Of a DNA stretch of 64,000 bases, positions 9,573 through 16,272 are shown one piece after another. The notes under the pieces are model-generated. The model did no database searches, was not told the DNA's origin, and was given only the letters and a program-made list of their open reading frames with translations. Both the position numbers and the translations under genes were made by a program. Origin of the DNA: Sphingopyxis sp. YR583 (GTDB lineage Bacteria > Pseudomonadota > Alphaproteobacteria > Sphingomonadales > Sphingomonadaceae); contig NZ_FNWK01000001.1 in the NCBI RefSeq assembly GCF_900108295.1, positions 620,001 to 684,000 on the forward strand. The letters run 5' to 3'. Every line of letters starts with the position of its first letter. The first letter of the stretch is position 1.

Positions 9573-9600
9573 GGGTCCGCTTCGCGGGCCCTTTTTCTTT
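9573..9600 (+). terminator. Intrinsic terminator without an assigned gene
   Basis: The stem GGGTCCGC (9573-9580) pairs with GCGGGCCC (9584-9591), with one G-T pair and a TTC loop, followed at once by TTTTTCTTT. This is a textbook Rho-independent terminator on the plus strand. No plus-strand protein gene precedes it, which suggests an unannotated transcript such as a small RNA. Confidence 0.75.
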
Positions 9601-9726
9601 CAAGCGCGCTTATTGCGGAGAAAAGGAAACGCCGCCTTCCTCAACCGAAAATTGCGCGCAGGCATTTGATGACCGGCCACTCTCGATATCCGCGCGCGGG
9701 GCGAAGAGGCAAATGCGAACTTCATC

Positions 9727-9773
9727 GGTGCGCCCATAGCCTATGTCCTTAGGACATAGGCTATGGGCGCACC
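9727..9773. repeat. Perfect 47-base palindrome (23-bp arms, 1-base centre)
   Basis: Arms at 9727-9749 and 9751-9773 are exact reverse complements around a single T at 9750. The outer arm begins GGTGCGCCCATAGCC and the centre is CCTTAGG. Such length and perfection cannot be chance. It could be extruded as a cruciform, bind a dimeric protein or act as a bidirectional terminator. It lies in a non-coding stretch between the orphan terminator and urcA. Confidence 0.9.
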
Positions 9774-9981
9774 CGCGTGTGGTCAAGCCACCCGCCAAAA
9801 TATGGGGCGGTTGGCGAGGCATCGGTATCGGGTATCGGACATGTGCGAAGCTCCTTTTGCTTCCGATCAAGGGATGCCGGCCCCGCCTTTTGCGCAGCGC
9901 GCCGCGACAGGCACGCCGCCTTTCGCAGCCGTCATAAGGCGCGGGTACGCGCTGCACCGGCCCAAACCTACAGACATGCAA
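9774..9981. other. Non-coding stretch between palindrome and urcA terminator
   Basis: I see no supported gene or RNA. Open frames on both strands look like composition artefacts. Confidence 0.4.
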
Positions 9982-10012
9982 AAAGCGCCCGCCCCACAGG
10001 GGCGAGCGCTTT
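9982..10012 (-). terminator. Intrinsic terminator of urcA
   Basis: A 14-bp stem with one mismatch (9982-9995 with 9999-10012) and a 3-base loop. Read on the minus strand it is followed by a short T-run (TTTTTGC). It lies about 65 bases past the UrcA stop codon. Confidence 0.8.
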
Positions 10013-10076
10013 CCATCATCCGGTTATGGTCAGGCCGGGGCGTTGAAAGGGGCCGCCCCGATTCTGACCGCCCGGC

Positions 10077-10424
10077 TTATCGTGCGGCGACGGTCTTGTC
10101 GCCTGCAGCTGCGGCAAGACGCGGACGGCCGGCGTGCGCTTCGGCGATCGCGACCTCGACCTTCGCCTTGGCCCGCTCGGCCGACGCCTGCTGACACTTG
10201 CGCGCCGCAGCGCTCTGGCGCAGGTCGCGGGTCAACCGCGGGCATGCCTGGCGCACGGCCTGACGGATCCGCCGTTCGAGGGTTTCTACGCCTGCGGGGT
10301 TGGTGAGGTCGAGGTCGGCGTGGTTGACGAGCACGCGCGTGGGCTCGTCGGCGGCCGGCGCCGCCAATGCCGGCGTGGCGGCAAGGAGGAGAGCGAGGGG
10401 AAGAAAGCGAACGGTCCGATGCAT
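10077..10424 (-). CDS. UrcA family secreted protein
   Basis: 115 residues from the ATG at 10424, preceded by GAAGGAAA. The signal peptide is FLPLALLLAATPALAAPA. The mature part carries the UrcA pattern: VLVNHADLDLTNPAGVETLERRIRQA followed by a cysteine (QACPR) and a later cysteine (RKCQQA), probably a disulfide. UrcA proteins are common in sphingomonads and caulobacters; their role is not established. The gene is monocistronic with its own terminator. Confidence 0.85.
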   Translation of the reverse strand: MHRTVRFLPLALLLAATPALAAPAADEPTRVLVNHADLDLTNPAGVETLERRIRQAVRQACPRLTRDLRQSAAARKCQQASAERAKAKVEVAIAEAHAGRPRLAAAAGDKTVAAR

Positions 10425-10585
10425 GGAATGATTTTCCTTCGTTGGGCGTGGAAAGCCGACACCGATGCCGCCCCCACGCCAACGAGACGTTTGGGAAGGG
10501 CCGATCCGCAACCGATTCCGTAAAGGAATTTTCGACCCCGCCTGTCCGCAACGAGGACAATAGGAAGAACGGGCGCGGCAGCGCC

Positions 10586-10918
10586 CTATTCCGGACCGCC
10601 GCCCCTGCCCGGCACGGCGTCCGCCGCCGACGACGGCCATTCGCCCGGCGCATCGAACAGCACCGAGGAAAGCCCCTCCCCGACCGTCCAGCGCGCGCGC
10701 TCGAGATGCGAGCGCCAACAGCGCTCCGCCGCATCGGGGTCTGCCCCGACGTCGAGCAGCAGGATATCGGCGGCGGCAGCCGCCCAGTCATGGCCACCAT
10801 CAGCAGCGTCAAGCAGCCGCGCATAGGTCAGCATATGCCGCCTATCATAGTCGGTTACGGTCGCCGCATCGGGCGCCTCAGGAGACAGCGATGGCATTGC
10901 CCGGGGAAGAATAGTCAA
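10586..10918 (-). CDS. Small DUF2285 protein, QseM-like antiactivator candidate
   Basis: 110 residues. The core (YDRRHMLTYARLLDAADGG, then DWAAAAADILLLDVGADPD and ERCWRSHLERARW) matches what I know of small DUF2285 proteins. DUF2285 is a helix-turn-helix variant. In rhizobial ICEs the small DUF2285 protein QseM blocks both the LuxR-type activator TraR and the DUF2285 activator FseA. Here the gene is divergent from an XRE gene, the same arrangement as qseM-qseC, and lies near luxR, luxI and an FseA-like gene. The family call is fairly good; the antiactivator role is inference from context. Confidence 0.65.
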   Translation of the reverse strand: MTILPRAMPSLSPEAPDAATVTDYDRRHMLTYARLLDAADGGHDWAAAAADILLLDVGADPDAAERCWRSHLERARWTVGEGLSSVLFDAPGEWPSSAADAVPGRGGGPE

Positions 10919-10994
10919 CAGCTACGCTCTCGTATCGCCGATGGAGTATTATAATACGTAGCATCAAAATGCCCGCCTGTCCTCTAAGATCGGG
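10919..10994. promoter_or_regulatory. Divergent promoter region with AT palindrome
   Basis: The 76-base gap between the divergent DUF2285 and XRE genes contains GTATTATAATAC at 10946-10957, a perfect 12-bp palindrome that includes a TATAAT-like -10 element. It is a likely operator/promoter overlap for the XRE protein, which would then control both genes. Confidence 0.5.
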
Positions 10995-11225
10995 ATGGAC
11001 GTACGAAAACTCGTGGGCTGCAATGTGCATCGCTATCGCAAGGCGGCCGATCTGAGTCAGGAAGAGGTTGCAGCGCGGATGGGTGTCGACCGGGCGCATG
11101 TCGGGTTGATCGAGCGCGGCGAACAGAATGCGACCTTGCTGACGATCTGGAGTCTTTGCGAAGCGCTGAATGTCAGGCCGCAGGCGCTGTTCGACGAGGA
11201 TTATTATCGCGCGCACTGCCAATAG
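10995..11225 (+). CDS. XRE regulator, QseC-like candidate
   Basis: 76 residues, almost entirely one helix-turn-helix domain: NVHRYRKAADLSQEEVAARMG, then DRAHVGLIERGEQNATL. It is a typical small DNA-binding regulator. Its position, divergent from the DUF2285 gene with a shared 76-base intergenic region, matches QseC, which represses or activates qseM and its own gene in rhizobial ICEs. Sequence supports only the XRE family; the QseC role is inferred. Confidence 0.75.
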   Translation: MDVRKLVGCNVHRYRKAADLSQEEVAARMGVDRAHVGLIERGEQNATLLTIWSLCEALNVRPQALFDEDYYRAHCQ

Positions 11226-11354
11226 GCCGGCACGCCTTTCGCGGATATCAGGGCGTTCAAAAGCCGCTTAGTAAGGCTCTTCAAAACAACCCTTCCTGAC
11301 GAGCGAAGTCACGGTGCTTGGCAAGGGTTATTTCCTGGTCCCGGCTTCACTGCC

Positions 11355-11909
11355 TCAACCGGATGCGAGCATGGCGGCAGGCCCCCCGGCCCACATCGCA
11401 TGCGCGGCATCGACAAGCCGGCGGGCGCGCGACTTGATCCATTCGCCGTCGCCGGGCCATCCCTCCGCACAGACGATGCCTGTTCCGATCGCGCGGAGCG
11501 ACGCGCCTTCGCCAAGCGCGTCGATCGTCCGCAGGACACGGACCGCGCGCGCGCCGTCGATCTGGAACAATGGAGACGGCGCGGGAAATTCATCTTCGAG
11601 CAGCCATGCGCGGAGCCGCCGGAATTCGGCCAGCCGAAGCGGAAAATGGCTTCCGAAGTCAGTGCCGAAGCAGAATGGCGCAATCCCTGCTCCATCGCGC
11701 TGGACGAGATCGAAGCAAAGCCCGCTCCCGCTCTCTCCAATCAGGCAGTGCCGAACCGGGCCGCCGTCAACCACCCATGTGTTCGACAGACGCGGCAGAA
11801 AGTCGGCGAGATGCTCTGCCTCCTCACCCCAGAGACAAATGACCGAGGGATCGAGCGCGCGCGACCAGAGCAGCCGTGCGCCGGGCGCACGCCTCCCCGG
11901 ATCCTCAGC
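11355..11909 (-). CDS. FseA-like gene, C-terminal frame (DUF2285)
   Basis: This frame is open from 11909 to a stop at 11355 but has no start codon near its beginning; the first GTG is at 11774. It continues the preceding gene after a one-base shift: the text after HF becomes AEDPGRRAPGARLLWSRALD, the normal continuation of a DUF6499 domain. The DUF2285 part follows (LRLAEFRRLRAWL, then DGARAVRVLRTIDALGEGAS). With the upstream frame it gives about 260 residues. In FseA of rhizobial ICEs the two halves (Msi172 and Msi171) are joined by programmed +1 frameshifting. A disabling mutation or sequencing error is the alternative. Confidence 0.7.
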   Translation of the reverse strand, partial: AEDPGRRAPGARLLWSRALDPSVICLWGEEAEHLADFLPRLSNTWVVDGGPVRHCLIGESGSGLCFDLVQRDGAGIAPFCFGTDFGSHFPLRLAEFRRLRAWLLEDEFPAPSPLFQIDGARAVRVLRTIDALGEGASLRAIGTGIVCAEGWPGDGEWIKSRARRLVDAAHAMWAGGPAAMLASG

Positions 11910-12138
11910 GAAAGTGAAGCCCCCAGCGCGCGGTGAATTCGGCGCGCGCCGCAGGCAGGACGGGTTCGCTCACCCGCGCCGCGCCCGGTTCGCACGCCGC
12001 CGCCTCGGCATAGCCCGGCGTGCGGCGGAGTAGTTCCCAGGCGAGCCCGCGCCGCCCGCATGCTTCTAGACCTGCATAGGCGCCGGCTTCGCGCCAGCTG
12101 CCCGGCGGCAGTGCTGGCGTCAGCTCAATCTTGGCCAT
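11905..12138 (-). CDS. FseA-like gene, N-terminal frame (DUF6499)
   Basis: 77 residues from the ATG at 12138. The motif SWREAGAYAGLEACGRRGLAWELLRR and the end ARWGLHF are typical of DUF6499, which normally heads DUF6499-DUF2285 proteins. The frame stops at TGA 11905-11907, in the middle of the conserved segment WGLHF-AEDPG. The next part of the protein lies in the +1 frame. The start overlaps the end of the PhyH-like gene by 14 bases, so translation is probably coupled to the luxI-phyH transcript. This mirrors traI2-msi172-msi171 of ICEMlSymR7A. Confidence 0.7.
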   Translation of the reverse strand: MAKIELTPALPPGSWREAGAYAGLEACGRRGLAWELLRRTPGYAEAAACEPGAARVSEPVLPAARAEFTARWGLHFR

Positions 12139-13009
12139 GGCCTGCCGCACCGCGCTGCGCGGCGACATGCGCGCGGAGGGCCGCTTCCTGCTCGGGCAGC
12201 AACGCGTCGACCGCCGCGACATGCTCGCGGTGCTCGCCGCCTAGCAGGTATGACGGGCAGCGCCCCTCGACATTGCCGAGGTTGGGACGATGCTGCGCGT
12301 AACCGACGAGCGCCGCGAGATCGGGATCGAACGCCTTGGCCGCCTCGGGCGGATAGATGAGCCATGGCAGCTCGAAGGGTTTGAGCCAGCCAAGACAATA
12401 GCTGACGACGATGCCGCGGCGCGGCGCACCGCTCGCATTGCCGCCCGCGCCGTGGAGCGTGCCGCCGAGCCAGAGCAAGGCGTCGCCGGGCTGACATTCG
12501 GCCGCGACGGCATCCGCCTCATCGAACAGGCCACTGCCTTCCGCCTTGTGGCTTCCGGTCCAGAGGCGCGTCGCGCCATTCTCGGCGGTGAACGGCACGA
12601 GCGGCCACATCACGTTGATCTGGAAGTTCATCCCGCCCTTCGCGATCGGCCAAAGGTCATGATCACGGTGCGGATATTGGGCGAGCGCGCCGGGATGGAT
12701 TTCGATCGCCTGGGTGAGATTGAGCGCGATCCGGTCGCAGCCGGGTCCCAGCATATGCTCGGCGAGCAGCAGGATCGCGGGATGCATGACGAGCTCACGC
12801 GTTGCCGGCGCGCGCGTCAGCAGTCGCCCGAACCGCTTGGTGCGCTCGCCGAAGAAATCGCCGACGCAAAAGGGCGTCGCGGCGAAATCCGCCGCCAGCA
12901 TCGCGTCGATCCCAGCAATCACGCCCGGCGGCAGCGCATGGCGGACGAGACACCAGCCGTCGCGCTCCAGTCGCACAGGCGCGCTGTCGGGCGTGAACGC
13001 GCCCTTCAC
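12125..13009 (-). CDS. Phytanoyl-CoA dioxygenase (PhyH) family protein
   Basis: 294 residues. The iron-binding facial triad of Fe(II)/2-oxoglutarate oxygenases is visible: H114 and D116 in YPHRDHD and the distal H186 in GGTLHGAGGN, with a candidate 2-oxoglutarate-binding arginine at 197/198 (PRRGIVVSY). The substrate is unknown. The start overlaps the luxI stop by four bases (ATGA), and the end overlaps the FseA-like gene. PhyH-type genes next to luxI are known in sphingomonads, which suggests a role in making, modifying or responding to the acyl-homoserine lactone, but this is unproven. Confidence 0.85.
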   Translation of the reverse strand: MKGAFTPDSAPVRLERDGWCLVRHALPPGVIAGIDAMLAADFAATPFCVGDFFGERTKRFGRLLTRAPATRELVMHPAILLLAEHMLGPGCDRIALNLTQAIEIHPGALAQYPHRDHDLWPIAKGGMNFQINVMWPLVPFTAENGATRLWTGSHKAEGSGLFDEADAVAAECQPGDALLWLGGTLHGAGGNASGAPRRGIVVSYCLGWLKPFELPWLIYPPEAAKAFDPDLAALVGYAQHRPNLGNVEGRCPSYLLGGEHREHVAAVDALLPEQEAALRAHVAAQRGAAGHGQD

Positions 13010-13653
13010 TGCCCCGCTCCGCCCATGCCCGTCACAGCCGCCTCCGCGCCGTTCACCGCCACCATATCTTCAAGCCGGTGAATGCAATTGGCGTCGAGAT
13101 GCGCGGGCGTGTCTTCGCAGATATCGATCGCGAAGGCACCGAGGCGGCCACCGCCCATATCCTGCCCCGGCCCGAGCGCCTCGCCCTGCCAGCCCATCGC
13201 GAGCACCTGTTCGCGAAAGCGCGCGGTCACCACGCCGGTGAAGCGGCGGATGCCATGTTCGAGCGCATGATCGACCATCGCGCGGATCAAGCCATTGCGC
13301 AGTAGCCGCCGCTCGCTCGCAAGCTCGGTGGCGGGAAGGCAGAGGCGTGTGATCTCGAAAATGTCGGGCCCGACCGGCACGCCGTCCGTGCAAAGCCGCT
13401 CAAACATCGAGCCGAGAAGGTGCGGCCGCACGGAGGGCAAAAGGCGCATCGAGGCGCGATGCAGCCCGGCATCGTTCGCGACGATGATATAGGTTGCATA
13501 AGCGTCGTCGAAACGATCGATCTCGAAGCGCTCGTCGACGACGTCGAGATCCCAGTCGAGCAGGTCGACGAACAGGCGCTTGCGCGCTTCGAACATCGAG
13601 TTGAGGAGAGGCTGTTCGTGTGGTTCGCCGAGCCCTGCGATAATATGGATCAT
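13006..13653 (-). CDS. luxI: Acyl-homoserine-lactone synthase (LuxI family)
   Basis: 215 residues from the ATG at 13653, preceded by GGGAG with good spacing. LuxI landmarks are present: EARKRLFVDLLDWDLD (R, F, W), the acidic FEIDRFDDAYATYIIV, SMRLLPSVRPHLLG, and EITRLCLP with the conserved E and R. It makes an acyl-homoserine lactone from S-adenosylmethionine and an acyl carrier; the chain length cannot be read from sequence. It follows luxR by 53 bases and overlaps phyH by four bases. Confidence 0.92.
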   Translation of the reverse strand: MIHIIAGLGEPHEQPLLNSMFEARKRLFVDLLDWDLDVVDERFEIDRFDDAYATYIIVANDAGLHRASMRLLPSVRPHLLGSMFERLCTDGVPVGPDIFEITRLCLPATELASERRLLRNGLIRAMVDHALEHGIRRFTGVVTARFREQVLAMGWQGEALGPGQDMGGGRLGAFAIDICEDTPAHLDANCIHRLEDMVAVNGAEAAVTGMGGAGQ

Positions 13654-13662
13654 GTTTTGCTC

Positions 13663-13683
13663 CCTTGGAATTGAGCTCCAAGG
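13663..13683. promoter_or_regulatory. Palindrome directly upstream of luxI
   Basis: CCTTGGA at 13663-13669 and TCCAAGG at 13677-13683 form a perfect 7-bp inverted repeat with a 7-base centre, 21 bp in all. It lies 10 bases before the luxI start codon and abuts its ribosome-binding site. It could be a LuxR-type binding site, or an RNA hairpin that limits luxI translation. Confidence 0.55.
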
Positions 13684-13706
13684 AAAGCGGAAAACGCGAC
13701 CCCTTA

Positions 13707-14507
13707 TCAGTCGACCAAATGGAGGTATTTGCTGGGCAGAACTTCGTGCACGCCGACCTCGCCATCGAGCACCGCGGAGATGACGAGCTGGGTACGCGTG
13801 TGCGCCTCGTAGAGCTCGGATGCGCGCTGGATATAGGTTTTGACGGTGAAGTCGCTGATGCCGAGTTTGCGCGCGATCATCTTGTTCGACAGGCCGCGAC
13901 CGATGAGGACGATACAGTCGCGTTGCCGGGGCGTTAAACGCGCTACGCGAAATTCGCGAAGCCGTCCCCCGAGCATGATCCGCCGCGCCGCCTGAAAGGC
14001 ATAGCTGCCGACAAGATGGGCGGGCCCTACGAAACAGCGCGCGCGATCGGGATCGCGCGGCCCGCTGAAATGACAGGAACCGCTGCGCTCGCCCAGAACG
14101 AAGGACGGAACGGTGACACCATCGCTCACCCCCTCGCGCGCACCGGCCTCGATAAAGCGGCGGTGCCGCCGGTCGACCGTGATCAGCTCGCCGATCTGAT
14201 CCCAGGCGAAGCAGGCGTCGGCGGCGAGACAGGCGAGCACGACCGGATCGTTGCGATAGAGCTGCTCCGCAATGTAGCGCTCGGCATAGACTGCGGGGTA
14301 ATTCTGCATGTGAATTAGGCCCGGCGAACGTGACCGCGCATCGTCGTGATGGATCATCGCATAATGACGAAAATCCATGAAGCGCGCCGCGCCTTCGAGC
14401 AGGTCCTCGATCTCGCCAAGGCACGTCGCCGCGCGAACCGCGACGATGAAATCATCGGCAAACTCAAGCGCTTCCAGCCTGTCACGACAGGGCATCAGGA
14501 GGGACAA
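13707..14507 (-). CDS. luxR: LuxR-family quorum-sensing regulator
   Basis: 266 residues. The N-terminal autoinducer-binding domain contains YAERYIAEQLYRNDPVV (Y and D of the ligand pocket; the usual first tryptophan is replaced by tyrosine) and FAWDQI. The C-terminal GerE/LuxR helix-turn-helix is LTPRQRDCIVLIGRGLSNKM, then KLGISDFTVKTYIQRA (about residues 190-235). It is directly upstream of luxI on the same strand. With its ligand it should activate luxI-phyH-fseA and possibly its own gene through the dyad at 14655-14677. A truncated relative lies at 21952-22173. Confidence 0.92.
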   Translation of the reverse strand: MSLLMPCRDRLEALEFADDFIVAVRAATCLGEIEDLLEGAARFMDFRHYAMIHHDDARSRSPGLIHMQNYPAVYAERYIAEQLYRNDPVVLACLAADACFAWDQIGELITVDRRHRRFIEAGAREGVSDGVTVPSFVLGERSGSCHFSGPRDPDRARCFVGPAHLVGSYAFQAARRIMLGGRLREFRVARLTPRQRDCIVLIGRGLSNKMIARKLGISDFTVKTYIQRASELYEAHTRTQLVISAVLDGEVGVHEVLPSKYLHLVD

Positions 14508-14780
14508 AGGGCCGGACGAGCGGCATCAGGGAAAAAAAGGAAATACATTCGCACAACGGCCCAACGTGCGAGAGTCGGATGTCCGCACATTGCCGGACGA
14601 TTATTCAGCAATCGGGTTCTGGTTCCGCGCATGATCGGCGCCCGAGGCGCTACCCCTGTACCGGGCTTCCATACAGGAGCAGGCAATTCAACCTCGCCGC
14701 GAATCGGGCCATTACGGCGATAACGCGCCACCGCAACGGCGGGCATCGGGCGCAAGGTTACGAACGCGATGGAGTATTGA
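14508..14780. other. luxR upstream region
   Basis: No gene is supported on the minus strand. The stretch carries the candidate lux box and is matched, with scattered differences, by 22174-22400, which indicates an old duplication of the luxR 5' region. Confidence 0.5.
14655..14677. promoter_or_regulatory. Candidate lux box upstream of luxR
   Basis: CCTGTA (14655-14660) and TACAGG (14672-14677) form a dyad spaced by 11 bases, about 150 bases upstream of luxR. A diverged copy of this region at 22323-22350 keeps the dyad in perfected form, with 10-bp arms. Conservation of the palindrome between diverged copies supports function. Confidence 0.6.
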
Positions 14781-15008
14781 ATGCCTGAGGTTTCGAATGA
14801 GCTTTTATGGCTGATCGCGATCTGCACCGGATCGGGCTATGCTATCGCGGCCATTATTCGCGAAGCCTGTCAGGGTGCCGCCACCATAATAAGGGCGCGA
14901 CGCGGCGACACGGAACTCCCTCATGGCGGACCTTCCATGCGCGGGCTGTTCATCGGCTTCACGCGACCAGGTGCCGGCCCGGGTCACGGAGCCGACGATG
15001 CTGGTTGA
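14781..15008 (+). CDS. Possible small membrane peptide
   Basis: 75 codons. The first ~30 residues (MPEVSNELLWLIAICTGSGY, then AIAAIIREACQG) could form one membrane helix with basic residues after it. GGAG at 14771-14774 is well spaced from the ATG. The second half looks like low-quality coding sequence, so only the beginning may be meaningful. Low confidence; no family recognised. Confidence 0.3.
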   Translation: MPEVSNELLWLIAICTGSGYAIAAIIREACQGAATIIRARRGDTELPHGGPSMRGLFIGFTRPGAGPGHGADDAG

Positions 15009-15177
15009 ACCACGCCCACCCAAGCGACGGCGACGATCCTGCGAGCCTACGACCTCGTCGCCCTACTTCATATCTGTCTGGTGCGGTTTCCGAACCGGTC
15101 GATGCGAAGAGACGGCCCCCGACGCGCCCCAACTCCTGGACATGGTGTCGCCATCCGCGCAGAGACTCGGCATCTTC

Positions 15178-15690
15178 TCAGGAAAGCGTGCGCCGAACAT
15201 CCTTCAGGAGAAGGGAGAGGTGATAATTGTCGGTGAGCGACGGCCCGAACCCATAGCGCTCGTAGAATTCCCTCGCATCATCGTCCTTCTCATGAACGAC
15301 GATCGCACGTATGCCACCCAGCTCGGCCGCCTGCAAGGTCCGCAGCACTGCATCCTTGAGCAGACCCGCTCCAAGCCCCTTGCCCTGATAGCCTATCGCG
15401 ATGGCCAGCCGCGCGATCAGAATGATCAGCACGGGATGCCTTGGCATTCCCTTGGTCAGCCGTTCCGGAGCATCGTCATACGCCACTTCGCCTACGACCA
15501 AACTATAGAAGCCGACGACGCGCTCTCCATCCATCGCCACATAGCTATTGGCAGAACCGGTCTGCTGGCTCTGGAGAGCGTGACGATCCAGAAAGCGGTT
15601 CAGCGGCTCCTTGCCGCAATCGAAACCGGCGACCACGTGGGTACGCGCGAGCTTTTCAATGCGCAGCGCACCCACTCTGGCACCGCTCAT
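15178..15690 (-). CDS. GNAT acetyltransferase toxin (TacT-like)
   Basis: 170 residues with the GNAT fold layout: FDCGKEPLNRFLDRHALQSQ near the N-terminus, ARLAIAIGYQGKGLGAGLL (acetyl-CoA-binding Q/RxxGxG/A motif, here YQGKGLG) and DDDAREFYERYGF near the end. This subfamily acetylates aminoacyl-tRNA and stops translation (TacT, AtaT). Its start overlaps the DUF1778 gene stop by four bases, the standard antitoxin-toxin layout. Confidence 0.9.
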   Translation of the reverse strand: MSGARVGALRIEKLARTHVVAGFDCGKEPLNRFLDRHALQSQQTGSANSYVAMDGERVVGFYSLVVGEVAYDDAPERLTKGMPRHPVLIILIARLAIAIGYQGKGLGAGLLKDAVLRTLQAAELGGIRAIVVHEKDDDAREFYERYGFGPSLTDNYHLSLLLKDVRRTLS

Positions 15691-15977
15691 TTTGCGCGCG
15701 GTTGCTCAAAAACACTCGGCTCGCTCAGCAACTTCCGCAATGTCTCGACTGGCTTGGGGGGCGCATCCAGGGCCGTCTGAAACGCATCCCAACGCTCGGC
15801 ATCGAGACCGAATATTGTCCGGTCGGGAAGCGTCTCGGCTGCGCGCGCGAGGGCGCTTTCGATCACGAATTCGCTCACCGAGCGCGAACTCGCCAGCGCC
15901 GCCGTTTGCAGAATGCGCTTGGCGCTAGCGGTAAGACGCAGATCGAGTTTTTCAGTACGGGCAGCAGCGCGAGGCAT
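15687..15977 (-). CDS. DUF1778 antitoxin (TacA-like)
   Basis: 96 residues from the ATG at 15977, which follows AAGGAG; the frame upstream to 16019 is not needed. The N-terminal ribbon-helix-helix is RTEKLDLRLTASAKRILQTA, and the C-terminal tail (RWDAFQTALDAPPKPVETLR) is the toxin-wrapping segment. A TTGTCGTGACAA dyad at 16019-16030 is a likely operator. It neutralises the GNAT toxin encoded next. Confidence 0.9.
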   Translation of the reverse strand: MPRAAARTEKLDLRLTASAKRILQTAALASSRSVSEFVIESALARAAETLPDRTIFGLDAERWDAFQTALDAPPKPVETLRKLLSEPSVFEQPRAK

Positions 15978-16148
15978 TGGGAATCTCCTTGCCGCCGATA
16001 TAGCAATTTCGCCCGACATTGTCGTGACAATTCCTGCTTATGAAAATGCGCACGACACCGATGATGAGAGCAGCCCGACCGTCGGCAATGACGTCAGCCC
16101 TTGCTCGACCTCCATCGGGGCCCGGAGTCCTCCATAGCGACGCAAGCC

Positions 16149-16269
16149 GTTATCCCACATATTCACAAAATTCAAAAATGCGGGATAATGCTTCATTTTA
16201 CTGATCTATTACTCAGTTCAAGAACATGTTATCCCGCATAATGATCAATTCGGACATATGCGGGATAAC
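16149..16269. promoter_or_regulatory. Two paired inverted repeats upstream of the GSU2403-type gene
   Basis: Four copies of one 12-base half-site: GTTATCCCACAT at 16149-16160, ATGCGGGATAAT at 16178-16189, GTTATCCCGCAT at 16228-16239 and ATGCGGGATAAC at 16258-16269. They form two dyads with 17- and 18-base centres, and the dyads repeat with a period of about 80 bases. The last half-site ends three bases before the ATG at 16273. This looks like a strong autoregulatory operator. Confidence 0.8.
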
Positions 16270-16272
16270 GCC

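Noticed and set aside
14495..14827. 110-codon minus-strand frame upstream of luxR
   Set aside because: It overlaps the regulatory region and the luxR start, and its counterpart in the duplicated region is not preserved as a frame.
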